A stretch of DNA of 64,000 bases from Lunularia cruciata (lineage: Eukaryota > Streptophyta > Marchantiopsida > Lunulariales > Lunulariaceae): the NCBI GenBank assembly GCA_948567375.1, contig OX419762.1, positions 59,935,034 through 59,999,033 on the forward strand, written 5' to 3'. Below, one piece after another: positions 10,840 to 21,654 of this stretch; the first letter of the stretch is position 1, and every line of letters starts with the position of its first letter. The notes below the pieces were generated by a model that was not told the origin of the DNA, did not search any database, and was given only the letters and a program-made list of their open reading frames with translations. The translations under genes were made by a program, and so were the position numbers.

Positions 10840-12620
10840 ATAATGTGAAGAAGAAGAAGAATGCTAGAAGAGCAAACTCACTAGCAAAGAATCGGAGAAG
10901 GAGGTATTGGATTTACAACTTATTCACAAAGTTCAAGAACCCTTGCAAGAACTCAAACAAAAGAAACAAGAAGTTGGGTGGCAAGACTAATTTACACCTC
11001 CTCATCCCAAGAGAAAGAAAGATGTAAGCAGATAGACATATTCATTGCAACATAGCACACTGACTTCCTCCACAGTTGCAAAGGGAATCAATTATTTGAA
11101 GGAATTGATTCATGAAAAGACAACACAAATCTTGACTTAAGAAGAGTGCCAATACATCTTACGTACAATCCTCCAAATAGTTCATCAGGATTTTGAAGAG
11201 CAATTTGATGATACTAACTCTCTTCCTCAAACTTGGGTTGAAGCCAAAGTACCCCCAATCAAAGTACATCTTGACTAAGACCCAATGTTGAAGTTAGTAC
11301 CTTGGCCTGAATTTGAAACCCAATCATTGGCATGTACTTTGGGTCAATCAGCAGCCCTTTCATCAGACTTTTAACATGTCATCTTTCCCCATTACCAGAC
11401 AAGCTTACCAAAAGTATAAGGGGAATGAATGTGATGAAGAACTTGATGAATTCATCAAGGAGTTTGAAGTGATCTCCTTTGCCAACAAGGAACACGACTC
11501 CATAGATTGGCTGTATATTTTCCCAAGTCTACTCTACAAGAAAGAAAGGAGTTGGTTTACTCATGTAACCCAAAAGGGGTTTACCCTAGCCAATTGGACA
11601 GATCTTTGGGATAACTTCATGGAATGATTCTGGGAGGCTTATTATGATGTGAGTGTCTTTGCAGCACCCAATGATTTGGATCATGGAAAGAATGAGAAGT
11701 TGAGAGATTCCTCTGATTGGTTCATGGCTTTGCTGAATCAAGTGCCAAAGCAATCCGGTGTGGTTAAATTAGGTTACTCTGATGCCAAAACCATTACTTG
11801 CTTCCTCAAATTGTCACCAAATATTAGTATTTTTGCCAAGGAGAGGAATATAACTTCCTTGGACAACATACTCAAGCATGTTTCCATATACAAGGTGTCC
11901 CACTCTTCATTCAACCAAGAATAAAAGAAATCAAGAGAAGAAAGGCAAGAAGCTAAGATGAAGTGCTTCTTGCAATACCTCTCCTTTTTCAAAAGAATCC
12001 TCCACATCATCTAGTTCTTCTTTGGATTCAAAAGATGTAAAGCTGAAGAAAAATAGGAGGTAAGGAGGAAAGGAAGCATTGAATTCCCTAGCTAAAGGCG
12101 GTAACAAGATAAATGCTAAGCTAGAAACTTTGATCAAAGTGTTTTGGATTTTAAGATCAAATAATTGGACAAAGGACTGAAGGAAACGCCTTCATTTGGA
12201 AGACCAAATGTGTGGTGTATTGTATGTTGCAAGTCGGGTCATGCCAACATGGAGTGTTTGACCACCAAAATTGCATTTTTGGCATAGTAGATTGATTGGG
12301 TTCTAAGTTGGGACCAAAACAAGGAGGACGAGTCAATGTACCAGACTCAAGAGGTACAACCTCAAGTGAGTACATTGTAGCAAGGTCCAAGGTATGAATC
12401 AAGAGAGTACACCAACAATACGCCTCAATAAAGAATGCTAATGAGAAACCAAAATAGACCTCAAAACATTGCATAGGGTGCATGTTACAACCATGGTTCC
12501 ATGGGCCATTGGTCCCTAAATTACCCTGAGATGAGATGGTAGATTGGCTATGTTCCACTTTGTGGAAATTGCAAGGGTTCTGGCCATGTGGGCAATTAGT
12601 ATCCTTAGCTACCCAACCAA
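10840..12620 (+). pseudogene. Gag of family A (copy A2), decayed
   Basis: A basic N-terminal stretch (10845-11027, with 'NSNKRNKKLGGKT') is followed by the Gag core in one frame from 11313 to 11924 ('LYIFPSLLYKKERSWFTHVT', 'WFMALLNQVPKQSGVV'). The core is interrupted by a TGA at 11625-11627, where A1 codes Arg. Near 12480-12600 is a decayed zinc-knuckle region: CYNHGSMGHWSLNY, where two Cys have been lost, and then CGNCKGSGHVGN followed by a stop. The A1 copy keeps the first box intact, so these are losses. Sequence from 12620 to 13126 is further A2 internal DNA without a recognisable domain. Confidence 0.75.
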
Positions 12621-13126
12621 AAGCCTCTAGTAAAATATGTGTAGACTCTGGCCAAGTGAGCTATCTTACAACCAAAAGGCAATGCCACAATAAATAACAT
12701 TACCTTGAAGATGAACGACCTTAAGGAGGTAGTCCGGCCTTAGAAGAAGAATGACCTGACCTTGATGTGCTGAGAGTTGAGATATGTTTTGGGAAGAAGA
12801 AGCATGATCTCAAAAAGGTAAGCTCTACTTCTTCATCCTCAAGAAAGGCAAAGCAACTTTGGCCTAAATAAATCTTATCCATAAAGGAGGAGAAGATCTT
12901 GGCTAAAGCTAAGGCCAAAGCATTGCAAAAAGAAATACAAAAGGCAGTGCAAATAACTCAAGAAATGAGTTTGGAGGTAGACCTAAAGACAAAACCTCCC
13001 ATGTTTGAGGTTGACATTAGATCCAAAGTAGAGGATCTGATTTAGGCCAAGGTAGGTAAACCTGGTTCCTTGGGTCTAGGCCACTAGCATTGCAATCACC
13101 ATTTTGAAGTGATCTAAAGTAAGGTC

Positions 13127-13806
13127 TGTAACACCCATTTGTGCATGTGTGTGGTATTGTGATATTTAGCTTGGTATTACAAGTACTTCAGAGATATTAT
13201 TTATATAGAGATAAAGGATGGTTCTATATTAGTCATGGTTAGCTAAAGTTAGTCATAGCTAAGATAGATGGGACCTTACTTTAGAGGAAGTAGAAAAGAT
13301 GAGCACCACTATTTTGGATTTTTAGTGTGTTGACTTGGTATTATTCCTAGGTGTTTGGCTTTGAGGAAAGAGTTGAGAACTCTTGGGCCCGCAAGCCTTT
13401 TTGTTTTGGATTCTTCTTTAGTCCAAGGATAGCCCATGTGAAGGAATCCTTGCTTTAGTGGTTGGGTCAAGATAAGGGGAATATGCCCATGTGAATGGAT
13501 ATTCCTTTCTACTTTTTGACTTTACTTGACTTTTAGTCTATTAACTTGAGTTACTACGGTAATTAGTAACTTTGGTACGTAACTATTTCACAAGTATATA
13601 AACAAGGGGTGAGGAGGTACTCATGATCCTTTCATTTGCAACTATCTCTTTCTCATTGAGTTCTCTAGTGAGCAATGTCTTGAGTCTTGGAGTGTTAGCC
13701 TTGGAGGAGTATGATGGAGTTGGGGTTCATTGCCTTCTTAGTCCATGGTGCGCTACCATAATAGCCATCAGAGGTTCATCTTGAGTGAGAGACAGGCCGG
13801 CTCACA
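13127..13806 (+). repeat. 5' LTR of E1
   Basis: 680 bp, TGTAACACCC...GGCTCACA. A TATA box TATATAAA is at 13595-13602. It lacks 'accacatgctcaa'-like bases that are present in the 3' LTR. Confidence 0.93.
13595..13602 (+). promoter_or_regulatory. TATA box in E1 5' LTR
   Basis: TATATAAA, also present at 20699-20706 (3' LTR) and 50991-50998 (E2 LTR). It is the likely LTR promoter, with transcription starting about 30 bases downstream. Confidence 0.65.
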
Positions 13807-13810
13807 TTTT

Positions 13811-13827
13811 TGGTTCCGTTGCCGGGA
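13811..13827 (+). other. Primer-binding site, E1
   Basis: TGGTTCCGTTGCCGGGA lies four bases after the LTR end. It resembles the tRNA-Asp-type site of Tat/Athila elements except at positions 4-5 and the end. The exact primer tRNA is not determined. Confidence 0.7.
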
Positions 13828-13847
13828 CCTCTCTAGAAAGCAAGATA

Positions 13848-15139
13848 ATGTTCCGCGTCCAATTCTACATTAGGCAGAAGGAGGCTATGAGAGCTCACTT
13901 GGAGAGAACATTAAGAGAGGAGAGGGCTGAACTTATGTTAGAGAACCAAGATCTATTTGTATACCCTATAGTTCATTATGATGTCTTTGAGGTGATTTTG
14001 TACATCTTGTACACATGAGAGGAATTGGAGAGATTGTGTGAGGTGGATTGCAGATTTTGGGGATTAAGGTGATTTTGGGCAAAATCTCAAGTTTGAGATC
14101 TGGACTTGAGATTTCTACACATGATAGCTTGGGTTATCTTTCAGTTAGCACACTTGAAATTATTGTGAGAGCTTCTATGCGCACTGGGCTAGAATTTTTG
14201 AAAGTTGATAGGGTAAAGTGCTCCTGCAACTGCATGCTCTCTGGAAAATTATACAGAGTCTGCCATTTCTTCAATTTTCAGTGAATTGTCCTGAAAATTT
14301 TCAAAAAAATTTAGTGCATTGTATCCTACCTACTGCTACAAAAATAAGAGAGAGATCGTTCTTGTGCAGAAGTTAATGAGTTTTTGAAGTGAGGGGGGTG
14401 GTTTTCAGACCAAATCTGAAATATGGATGCTGAATAGAAAGGTGTCCAGGCCAAATGGCTCAATGAAAAGATCCGAAATTTTGCAGGGAGGGACGCGCTA
14501 GAGTTGTTATCAAGTGTGCAAAATTTCAGAGGACTGTGACATATTGGTTGGGAGATTTGAGTGACATTGTGAGGAAGGGTCAATTCTGCAGAGTGGAGAT
14601 CTCATGCATGAGAAGTTTGAGATCAACAAAAAGCATGTTTGAGTGTTTAGATTCATCTTGGGAACATGGAGGGCCATCAAGAGTGGAAATTGAGATTATG
14701 AAAGGTTCCCCAAGGGTTTTAGGTGATTGTAGGGGTGGATTTGAGGAAAAGAGAGTTTACAATAGAATTTGAAGAGAGTGTTGAGAGGATCCAAAAACCT
14801 ACACCACTTGGAGGAAAGAGTGAGTCTAAGTGCTTTCTATGTGGAGAGAAGGGACATAAGGCAAGTTCATGTCCATTGACCTTTGAGAGCAAGAGATTGA
14901 GGGAAAGGAGAGGCTTACTTGACTTGGGTTTGCATGTTGGACCTTCTTCACCAAGATTGGGAGGGAGGAGATCTAAGACCAAGGAGTTGTGTGAGGTTTG
15001 TGGAGTTGAAGGACTTCCGAAAGGACATGAGTGTAGTGGAGTAAAAGCACTTTTGGAAACTTTGGTGAAGGATCTTGGAGAGAGTCTTAGTACAGCTACA
15101 GAGATACTACCACCTTCATTAGCTAGTTCTCAAGATTAG
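13848..15139 (+). pseudogene. Extra ORF (ORF1) upstream of gag in E1
   Basis: The region between PBS and Gag has coding character but is broken. It could start at ATG 13848 (MFRVQFYIRQKEAMRAHLER). Its best-preserved end, 14723-15139, carries a CCHC box CFLCGEKGHKASSC and, further on, a Cys/His cluster CEVCGVEGLPKGHEC. The same region is present in E2 (51247-52534) with the same two clusters. Tat-lineage elements such as Ogre are known to carry an ORF1 of unknown function before Gag. The knuckle suggests nucleic-acid binding. Several stops and a frame change are present. Confidence 0.6.
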
Positions 15140-15345
15140 TGATGGAGATAATCTTTCAACTTATGGATAAACTATCCATGAGAGTTAGATTAATATGCAC
15201 TCTAGGATTTGATGTTGCTATAGAAATCTTGGAGCAACCTGAACCTTTTGTGTTCCCTAGAGTGGATTATTCTCAGATGGTGTTAGTCATGTATATACTC
15301 TATTAGTAATAGAGTGAGAGAAAAGCAAGATAGTGAGGGGTTAAG

Positions 15346-16492
15346 ATGGTGAAACTTCCGGTTTTCTTTGGCAAGGATGGAGAAGATGTGGAGGCCTTTG
15401 TGAGAGACTTCAAGAGAGCTTGCATAGGAAACAATGAGAGGAGGAAGAATGAGTGGGCCTCATTATTACCAGATTTCTTTGAGGATGCAGCACTTACATG
15501 GTATGAGTCAGAATACTAAAAGAGAGAGAGGAGAGAGGGGGAAGAGGAGTCTTGGGAGACTTTGACTTCAGCACTCATTGAGAACTTTCTTCCTGATGAG
15601 AGTTATGAGAGATTGATGAGTGAGGTTACATTTCTCAAGCAAGGAGATGGAGAGAAAGTGAGAGTCTATGTGGAAAGAGTGGAAAAGTTAGAGTCCAGAT
15701 TTTGCATAGTGTTGAGGAAGGGTGGGGATGATGTGGAGACCACAATGATTGGCATAGGGGCCATGCTTACCAAGAATTTTGTGGGAGGGTTGAGACCACA
15801 AATAAGAAGCAAGGTGAGATATGAGAAACCTTCTCCAAGGTTGAAGCTATCAAGATCGCAATTCGTATGGAGGAGAGTTTGGAAGGGGATGAGAGTGATT
15901 TGGTGGTGAAGGAGGTTGTGCATCCTCCTCAAGGCTACAAGTATGGTGGAACTTCTGATACTTTGGTGACAAGGGTTGCACCACAATTAGTAGTTGCTCC
16001 AGTTCTTGCACCTCACCAAAAGATCCACTCCAAACCATCACAGAACAACTTGCGGATCTCAAGATCAATGTGGTGCAACTATGGGAGAAGAGAGAGGTGG
16101 ATCAGAATGTAGGGAGAGGGCCTAGGAGTTATGGAAACTATCCATATAGAGGAGGCCAACCAGCCAACAATTTCAATGATAGAAATTGTTTTGGTTGTGG
16201 AGGAAGAGGCCATATCCGAAGGAATTGCCCAAATTCCACTTACCATGGAGGAAGGGGTTATGAGGGAGCCAATAGAGGGAAAGAGGGAGATAGTGAAACC
16301 CAAGTGGCTCCTAATCCCAACAAAGGTAAGGGGATAGCATCCATAGATGTGGTTGAGAGCAAGTATGAGAAGGGAGAGTGCTCAAACTCCAAGGGTCTTA
16401 ATTTGGAGCTTTTGGCATAAGAGAAGAAGAGAGCTCGTTTTGCAGAGGATGTTCACTCTTCTCAAGGATTTACTTCAAGCAAGGATACTCTT
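15346..16492 (+). pseudogene. Gag of family E (copy E1)
   Basis: Starts at ATG 15346 (MVKLPVFFGKDGEDVEAFVR), with the Gag core ALTWYES followed by 'FLPDESYERLMSEVTFLKQG' and a Gag-type 'GGLRPQIRSKVRYEKPS'. A CCHC knuckle CFGCGGRGHIRRNC lies near 16190-16230. Compared with E2 it has a TAA at about 15520 (CAA in E2), a one-base deletion near 15838 and a TAA at 16418-16420 (CAA in E2). The later part is in the same frame as pol, so Gag and pol were one reading frame before these lesions. Confidence 0.85.
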
Positions 16493-19400
16493 ATGTCTAC
16501 TAGGAGCACTCGCACCTCAACACCATCAACAACAAAGACTCCAAGGAAGAAGTTGGGGATGGAGGACTTCTTGATCTCAAAGCAACAATGGAACTACAAT
16601 GGGTTGGAGGATGTTGGTAGCCACAAGGCTAACATCACAGTGGGCCAATTAATTGCTTTGAACCCTACCTTGAGAAAGGAGCTTAGAGGTGGTTTGAGTT
16701 CTACAAGGAGCAAGAAGAAGAAGAAGGCAAAAGTTCCAGTATCATTGGGGGTGGTGGATGCCAAGCCAGCACCATGGGAGGCTTGTGAATATGCCTCCAA
16801 GATTGATGTGAGAGTGAATGGTCACAACATCAAGGATGCATTGGTTGATGGAGGATCAGCAGTGAATGCCATGTCAGAAAGGTTGATGAAGAAGTTGGGT
16901 ATGATACCCTCAAGACCTTCATCATTTGTGGTGAGCATGGCAAACAAGCAACAAGTTCGACCAGTAGGGGTGATGGATAAGGTGGTAGTTTCAGTTATGG
17001 GAGTTCAAAATCTCATGACTTTCCAAGTCTTGAAGGATTCAAGCTATGACTTACTTCTTGGGAGGCCATGGTTGAGAGCAGCACGCACAACTGATCAATG
17101 GCACAAAGGGTACTTGAGGATTGGGCCATCAAACCATAGAGTCACAGTTCCTGTGACTAACACCACCAACACTTCACATTCAGATACCCCATCTTCTGAT
17201 TATTGGGAATCAAATTCTGAACAAGGAGCTTCAGGTGTGGACACAAGCATGGAAGAGGAGACTTCCACAATGAAGGATGAATCTGAATCTGATTCAGATG
17301 TGTATCCTTTGTGTGCTATGGATTTTGCACCTAAGCCAGAGGTTTTGAAGGACCCAGATAAATCACCATTGACACTTGAGGAGGTAGAGAGAACGTTATC
17401 TACCCTCAAGTATGGCCCAAATGTTACCAAGGAGGAGAAGGTGAGATTTGAGGAGATTTTCTGCAAGTTCATCCATGTGTTTGCTTTTAGTTACAAGGAT
17501 TTGAAGGAAGTTACCTTGGAGGAGCACAAGATAGAGGTGGAGTCACATGCAAGACCAATCCGCCAAAAGCAACGTCGCATTAGCCCACCAATATCTTTGG
17601 TTGTGAAGGAGGAGATTGATAAGCTCAAGGAAGCTGGATTTATCTTTGAGGTGGAGAATTCAGAATGGGTGTCTCCAATTGTCATTGTGAAGAAAAAGAA
17701 TGGCAAGCTTTGGGTATGTGTGGATTACAAGAAGCTCAATGCTGTTACCAAGAAGGACTACTACCCATTGCCATTCATTGATGAGATCTTGGAGGAGATT
17801 GCAGGTCATGAGAGGTACAGTTTTGGAGATGGTTATAGTGGATATAACCAAATCAAGATTGCACCAGAGCATCAACAACTCACCACATTCACCACACCTT
17901 GGGGAACTTATGCTTTCAAGGTCATGCCTTTTGGGCTTTGCAATGCTCCAGCCACATTCCAACGGTTCATGAACAAGGTATTTGAACCTTTCATTGGGAA
18001 ATTTGTGAGAGATTTCATTGATGACTTTTGTGTCTATGGGAGCAAGGAGGAGCACTTTGAGCACCTAATCAAAGTCTTGCAACGCTTGGATGAGGCAAAT
18101 GCATCACTCAACCTAGAGAAGTGCATTTTTGGATGTGAAGAAGGTCTACTTTTGGGGCACATCATCTCCAAGGATGGAATAGCAGTTGATCCTGAGAAGG
18201 TGAGGAAAATCTCAAACCTTCCATTCCCTTCAAGCTTGACAAAGTTACGCCAATTCTTGGGGATGGTTGGGTACTATAGGAGGTTCATCTTCTCATTTTC
18301 CAACAAGGCTTATGCATTGACCATCTACATGAAGAAGGGTGTAGATTACATGGTGATTTTGGAAGACAAGGAGGCTCTCAAAGCTTTTGAGGAGCTCAAG
18401 CAATCCCTTGTTGTAGCTCCAATTCTTGCTAAACCTGATTGGAGTAAGCCTTTCATCCTCTACACTGATGCTTCTAATGTAGCTATAGGATGCACTCTTA
18501 GTCAATTAGACCAAGATGGGCATGATCATCCAATAGCTTATGCTAGTAGGCAGATGGTTTCAGCAGAGAAGAACTACTCTGTCACGAAGAGAGAAGGGTT
18601 GGCAGTGATCTTTGGTCTCAAGAAGTTTAGACACTACTTGATTGGAGGGAAAGCCACAATTGTCACAGATCACAAGGCTTTGAAGTACATCTTCAACAAA
18701 TCTAATGTTGAAGGGAGACTAGCAAGGTGGATGATACTCTTGTCTGAGTATGACTACACAATTGAGGATAGGCCAGGAAAGAAACATGCAAATGCTGATT
18801 TGTTATCTAGACCCTATGATCATGATGGAGATGAGCCAGTAGATGATTCCTTCCCGGATGAGGAGCTCATGACAATCTCAGTCACTCAAGAGATTCCAAT
18901 GGAGTACAAGGAGATTGTGGATTTTGTGACAAGAGGTAACTATCCAGAAGGGATGCATGCTAGGGAGAGGAAGGCCCTTGCAGCAAGATCTAGACCTTAC
19001 ACAATGGTGGAGGATATTCTTTTTCACCAAGGAGCAGATGGTCTACTTCAAAGAGAAGTGGGTAAGGAAGGGTCTATCCTACTCATAAAGGAGTTTCATG
19101 AAGGTTTAGTATGTGGAGGACACTTTGCAGGAAAGGTGACTGCTTTCAAGATTCTAGATGCAGGTTACCATTGGAGAGGGATTTTCAAGGATTGTCTTGA
19201 TTATTGCAAAACTTGTCAGGTTTGTCAAGCTTTTGCTAGAAAGTCTACATCCACTCCACCACTTAGATCAATTCCATTGCTAGGACCTTTTGAGAAGTGG
19301 GGAATCGATTTTGTAGGACCTCTCAATAGAACCCCAAGGAACAATTGGTACATTGTGGTAGTTACTGATTACCTTACCAAGTGGGTTGAGGCTAGACCAT

Positions 19401-19903
19401 TGAGGGACAAGAATGAAGATGAAGTGGGTAGATTTCTTTATGAACGCATTATCACTAGGTTTGGATGCCCTTTGGAGTTGGTTTCTGATAGAGGAGGAGA
19501 GTTTACAGGAAGCATTACTACAGCCATGCTACGATATTTCTCTATCACACATAGAGTAACTACATCCTATAAGCCAAATTCCAATGGCTTGGCAGAGAGA
19601 ACCAATCAGACCTTGTGCATGATGTTGGCCAAAGATGCAGAAATGGAGGGGGCTAAACATCATTGGGACAAGATGATTCATGCAGTTTTGTGGGAGTATA
19701 GGACAACCGTGAAGACTTCCACAGGATATTCTCCATTCCAATTGGTGTATGGTATTGAGTCTACCTTACCTTTTCACTTTGATCTTCCTACCTTCCAAAG
19801 CATTCATAGGAGATTGAAGAAAGCACAAGGAAGTGATGCAGAGAAGTCAAGGAAGGATCAACTCATGGAGTTGGAAGAGGCAAGAGCAGTTGCTATGGTT
19901 TGA
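16493..19903 (+). CDS. Pol polyprotein of E1: protease, RT, RNase H, integrase
   Basis: A continuous frame of 1,136 codons, counted from an internal ATG; the true polyprotein began in Gag. The protease active site DGGS is at about residue 119. RT has the first Asp in FGDGYSGYNQI (about 443) and the catalytic pair in FIDDF (about 508), with MPFGLCNAPATFQ between them. RNase H begins FILYTDASN (about 655). Integrase has an HHCC zinc region (about 870-905, ending CKTCQVCQ) and the DDE triad in GIDFVGP (about 939), VSDRGGEF (about 999) and the Glu of GLAERTNQ (about 1035). It copies and integrates the element. It ends at TGA 19901, but the next 88 codons continue in frame, so the TGA is probably a CGA mutation. 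Confidence 0.93.
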   Translation: MSTRSTRTSTPSTTKTPRKKLGMEDFLISKQQWNYNGLEDVGSHKANITVGQLIALNPTLRKELRGGLSSTRSKKKKKAKVPVSLGVVDAKPAPWEACEYASKIDVRVNGHNIKDALVDGGSAVNAMSERLMKKLGMIPSRPSSFVVSMANKQQVRPVGVMDKVVVSVMGVQNLMTFQVLKDSSYDLLLGRPWLRAARTTDQWHKGYLRIGPSNHRVTVPVTNTTNTSHSDTPSSDYWESNSEQGASGVDTSMEEETSTMKDESESDSDVYPLCAMDFAPKPEVLKDPDKSPLTLEEVERTLSTLKYGPNVTKEEKVRFEEIFCKFIHVFAFSYKDLKEVTLEEHKIEVESHARPIRQKQRRISPPISLVVKEEIDKLKEAGFIFEVENSEWVSPIVIVKKKNGKLWVCVDYKKLNAVTKKDYYPLPFIDEILEEIAGHERYSFGDGYSGYNQIKIAPEHQQLTTFTTPWGTYAFKVMPFGLCNAPATFQRFMNKVFEPFIGKFVRDFIDDFCVYGSKEEHFEHLIKVLQRLDEANASLNLEKCIFGCEEGLLLGHIISKDGIAVDPEKVRKISNLPFPSSLTKLRQFLGMVGYYRRFIFSFSNKAYALTIYMKKGVDYMVILEDKEALKAFEELKQSLVVAPILAKPDWSKPFILYTDASNVAIGCTLSQLDQDGHDHPIAYASRQMVSAEKNYSVTKREGLAVIFGLKKFRHYLIGGKATIVTDHKALKYIFNKSNVEGRLARWMILLSEYDYTIEDRPGKKHANADLLSRPYDHDGDEPVDDSFPDEELMTISVTQEIPMEYKEIVDFVTRGNYPEGMHARERKALAARSRPYTMVEDILFHQGADGLLQREVGKEGSILLIKEFHEGLVCGGHFAGKVTAFKILDAGYHWRGIFKDCLDYCKTCQVCQAFARKSTSTPPLRSIPLLGPFEKWGIDFVGPLNRTPRNNWYIVVVTDYLTKWVEARPLRDKNEDEVGRFLYERIITRFGCPLELVSDRGGEFTGSITTAMLRYFSITHRVTTSYKPNSNGLAERTNQTLCMMLAKDAEMEGAKHHWDKMIHAVLWEYRTTVKTSTGYSPFQLVYGIESTLPFHFDLPTFQSIHRRLKKAQGSDAEKSRKDQLMELEEARAVAMV

Positions 19904-20170
19904 GTGGAGCAAGCCCAAAGGAAACAAAAGGAGAGCTATGACAAGAGGCAAGGCAAGAACAAGGTGGAGCCTTTCAAAGAAGGTGATTGGGTAATGTTGT
20001 TTGATTCCATTCGATTCAAGAGAGTGCAAAAGAAGTTTTTGCCTAAGTACTTTGGACCTTTCATAGTAGAGAAGGTGTGGGGCAATTACACCTATGATCT
20101 CAAGGAGTTGGGAGGAAGACACTTTGATAGGATTAACCATGATAAGTTGAAGATGTACCATAGAAGGTAG
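19904..20170 (+). pseudogene. Integrase C-terminal tail of E1
   Basis: In the same frame as pol after the TGA. It has the DNA-binding GPY/F-type tail: FKEGDWVMLFD, then PKYFGPFIVEKVWGNYTYDL, ending NHDKLKMYHRR. No chromodomain follows, which fits the Tat/Athila branch. Confidence 0.85.
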
Positions 20171-20205
20171 AGAGACCTTCACTTTGAGGACAAAGTGAAA
20201 ACTTA

Positions 20206-20218
20206 GTCCGGGGGTAAA
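20206..20218 (+). other. Polypurine tract, E1
   Basis: GTCCGGGGGTAAA lies directly before the 3' LTR and is the expected primer for plus-strand DNA synthesis. Confidence 0.6.
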
Positions 20219-20910
20219 TGTAACACCCATTTGTGCATGTGTGTGGTATTGTGGTATTTAGCTTGGTATTACAAGTACTTAAGAGATATTATTTATATAG
20301 AGATAAAGGATGGTTCTATATTAGTCATGGTTAGCTAAAGTTAGTCATAGCTAAGATAGATGGGACCTTACTTTAGAGGAAGTAGAAAAGATGAGCACCA
20401 CTATTTTGGATTTTAGTGTGTTGACTTGGTATTATTCCTAGGTGTTTGGCTTTGAGGAAAGAGTTGAGAACTCTTGGGCCCGCAAGCCTTTTTGTTTTGG
20501 ATTCTTCTTTAGTCCAAGGATAGCCCATGTGAAGGAATCCTTGACTTAGTGGTTGGGTCAAGATAAGACCACATGCTCAAGGGAATATGCCCATGTGAAT
20601 GGATATTCCTTTCTACTTTTTGACTTTACTTGAATTTTATTCTAGTAACTTGAGTTACTATGGTGATATGTAACTTTGGTACGTAACTATTTCACAAGTA
20701 TATAAACAAGGGGTGAGGAGGTACTCATGATCCTTTCATTTGCAACTATCTCTCTCTCATTGAGTTCTCTAGTGAGCAATGTCTTGAGTCTTGGAGTGTT
20801 AGCCTTGGAGGAGTATGATGGAGTTGGGGTTCATTGCCTTCTTAGTCCATGGTGCGTTACCATAATAGCCATCAGAGGTTCATCTTGAGTGAGAGACAGG
20901 CCGGCTCACA
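20219..20910 (+). repeat. 3' LTR of E1
   Basis: 692 bp, TGTAACACCC...GGCTCACA, nearly identical to the 5' LTR. It is followed by GGTC, matching the bases before the 5' LTR. Confidence 0.93.
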
Positions 20911-20914
20911 GGTC

Positions 20915-21654
20915 AGAATGGGGTGAGACTTCAAAGCCAAAGACCAAGATGAAGAAGGTGAAATTGGGAGGAATACCACAATACAATATTGTGGCAGGTC
21001 CGGCATCCGCCCAAGCCAATGTAACCTTTAAAAAATTGTGGAAGGATAACAAGCTATACAAGAAGTAGTTGAGTCGGCCCTCAAGAAAGTAAGAACAATG
21101 ACCAAGAAGGATCTATCTGCCATATATTGTATTGAATAAGAAGATTTAAGATCTTTTGAAGTACACAAAAGCTTGTTATAGTGAGTTTGACAAAGCTTCC
21201 TCATCTTGGAGAGACAACTTTGTTGGAAGATGAAGATGAATCCAAAGATTCCATTGTCTTAGTCTTCAACAAAATTTGGTCAAACATATCCAAGTCAACT
21301 ATTTGGAATGTTATGAGGTGGATGTCAAAGACAATATCTCTATGATGAAGCCTAGGGTAACAACAAGTTGGAAGAAAGGAGGCTGAACTCTATCTGACTT
21401 GCATTAAGCCAAGTCAGCCATGTGGGAAGAGTCATTAATCCCGATGACTATCAAGATGTAGTCTTGGAAGAAGGAATGTTTTTAAAAATATCCAAGACAA
21501 TCACTTTAGACAAGTTAGCAGGATACATTGCTTTGTTTATAGAGTACCAAGATGTATTCACCTGGTAGATTGATCAAATACTAGGAATTCCTAAACAATT
21601 TGGGGAACATCAGATTGACTTGTTGAAGGCACAATTTTGACAAATATTGTCATT
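20915..21654 (+). other. A2 internal DNA between E1 and the RT region
   Basis: This resumes the A2 sequence after the E1 insertion. It should cover the Gag-pol junction and protease, but I could not place a protease active site. Broken frames only. Confidence 0.5.

Larger units (their letters stand above)
13127..20910 (+). mobile_element. Family E Ty3/gypsy retrotransposon, complete copy E1
   Basis: A full element of 7,784 bp inserted into A2. Its parts are TG...CA LTRs (13127-13806 and 20219-20910), PBS, an ORF1 region, Gag, a long pol and a polypurine tract. The 4-base GGTC duplication (13123-13126 and 20911-20914) extends to AGGTC if the terminal A is shared. RT signatures MPFGLCNAPATFQ and SGYNQIKIAP, an extra coding region before Gag and the PBS type fit the Tat/Athila branch. 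The LTRs differ by roughly a dozen substitutions and one 12-13-base indel by eye, so it is younger than its A2 host. Confidence 0.93.

Noticed and set aside
13785-14018. A short frame starting inside the E LTR (also at 51180)
   Set aside because: Its start lies within the LTR and crosses the primer-binding site. The plausible ORF1 start is the ATG at 13848.
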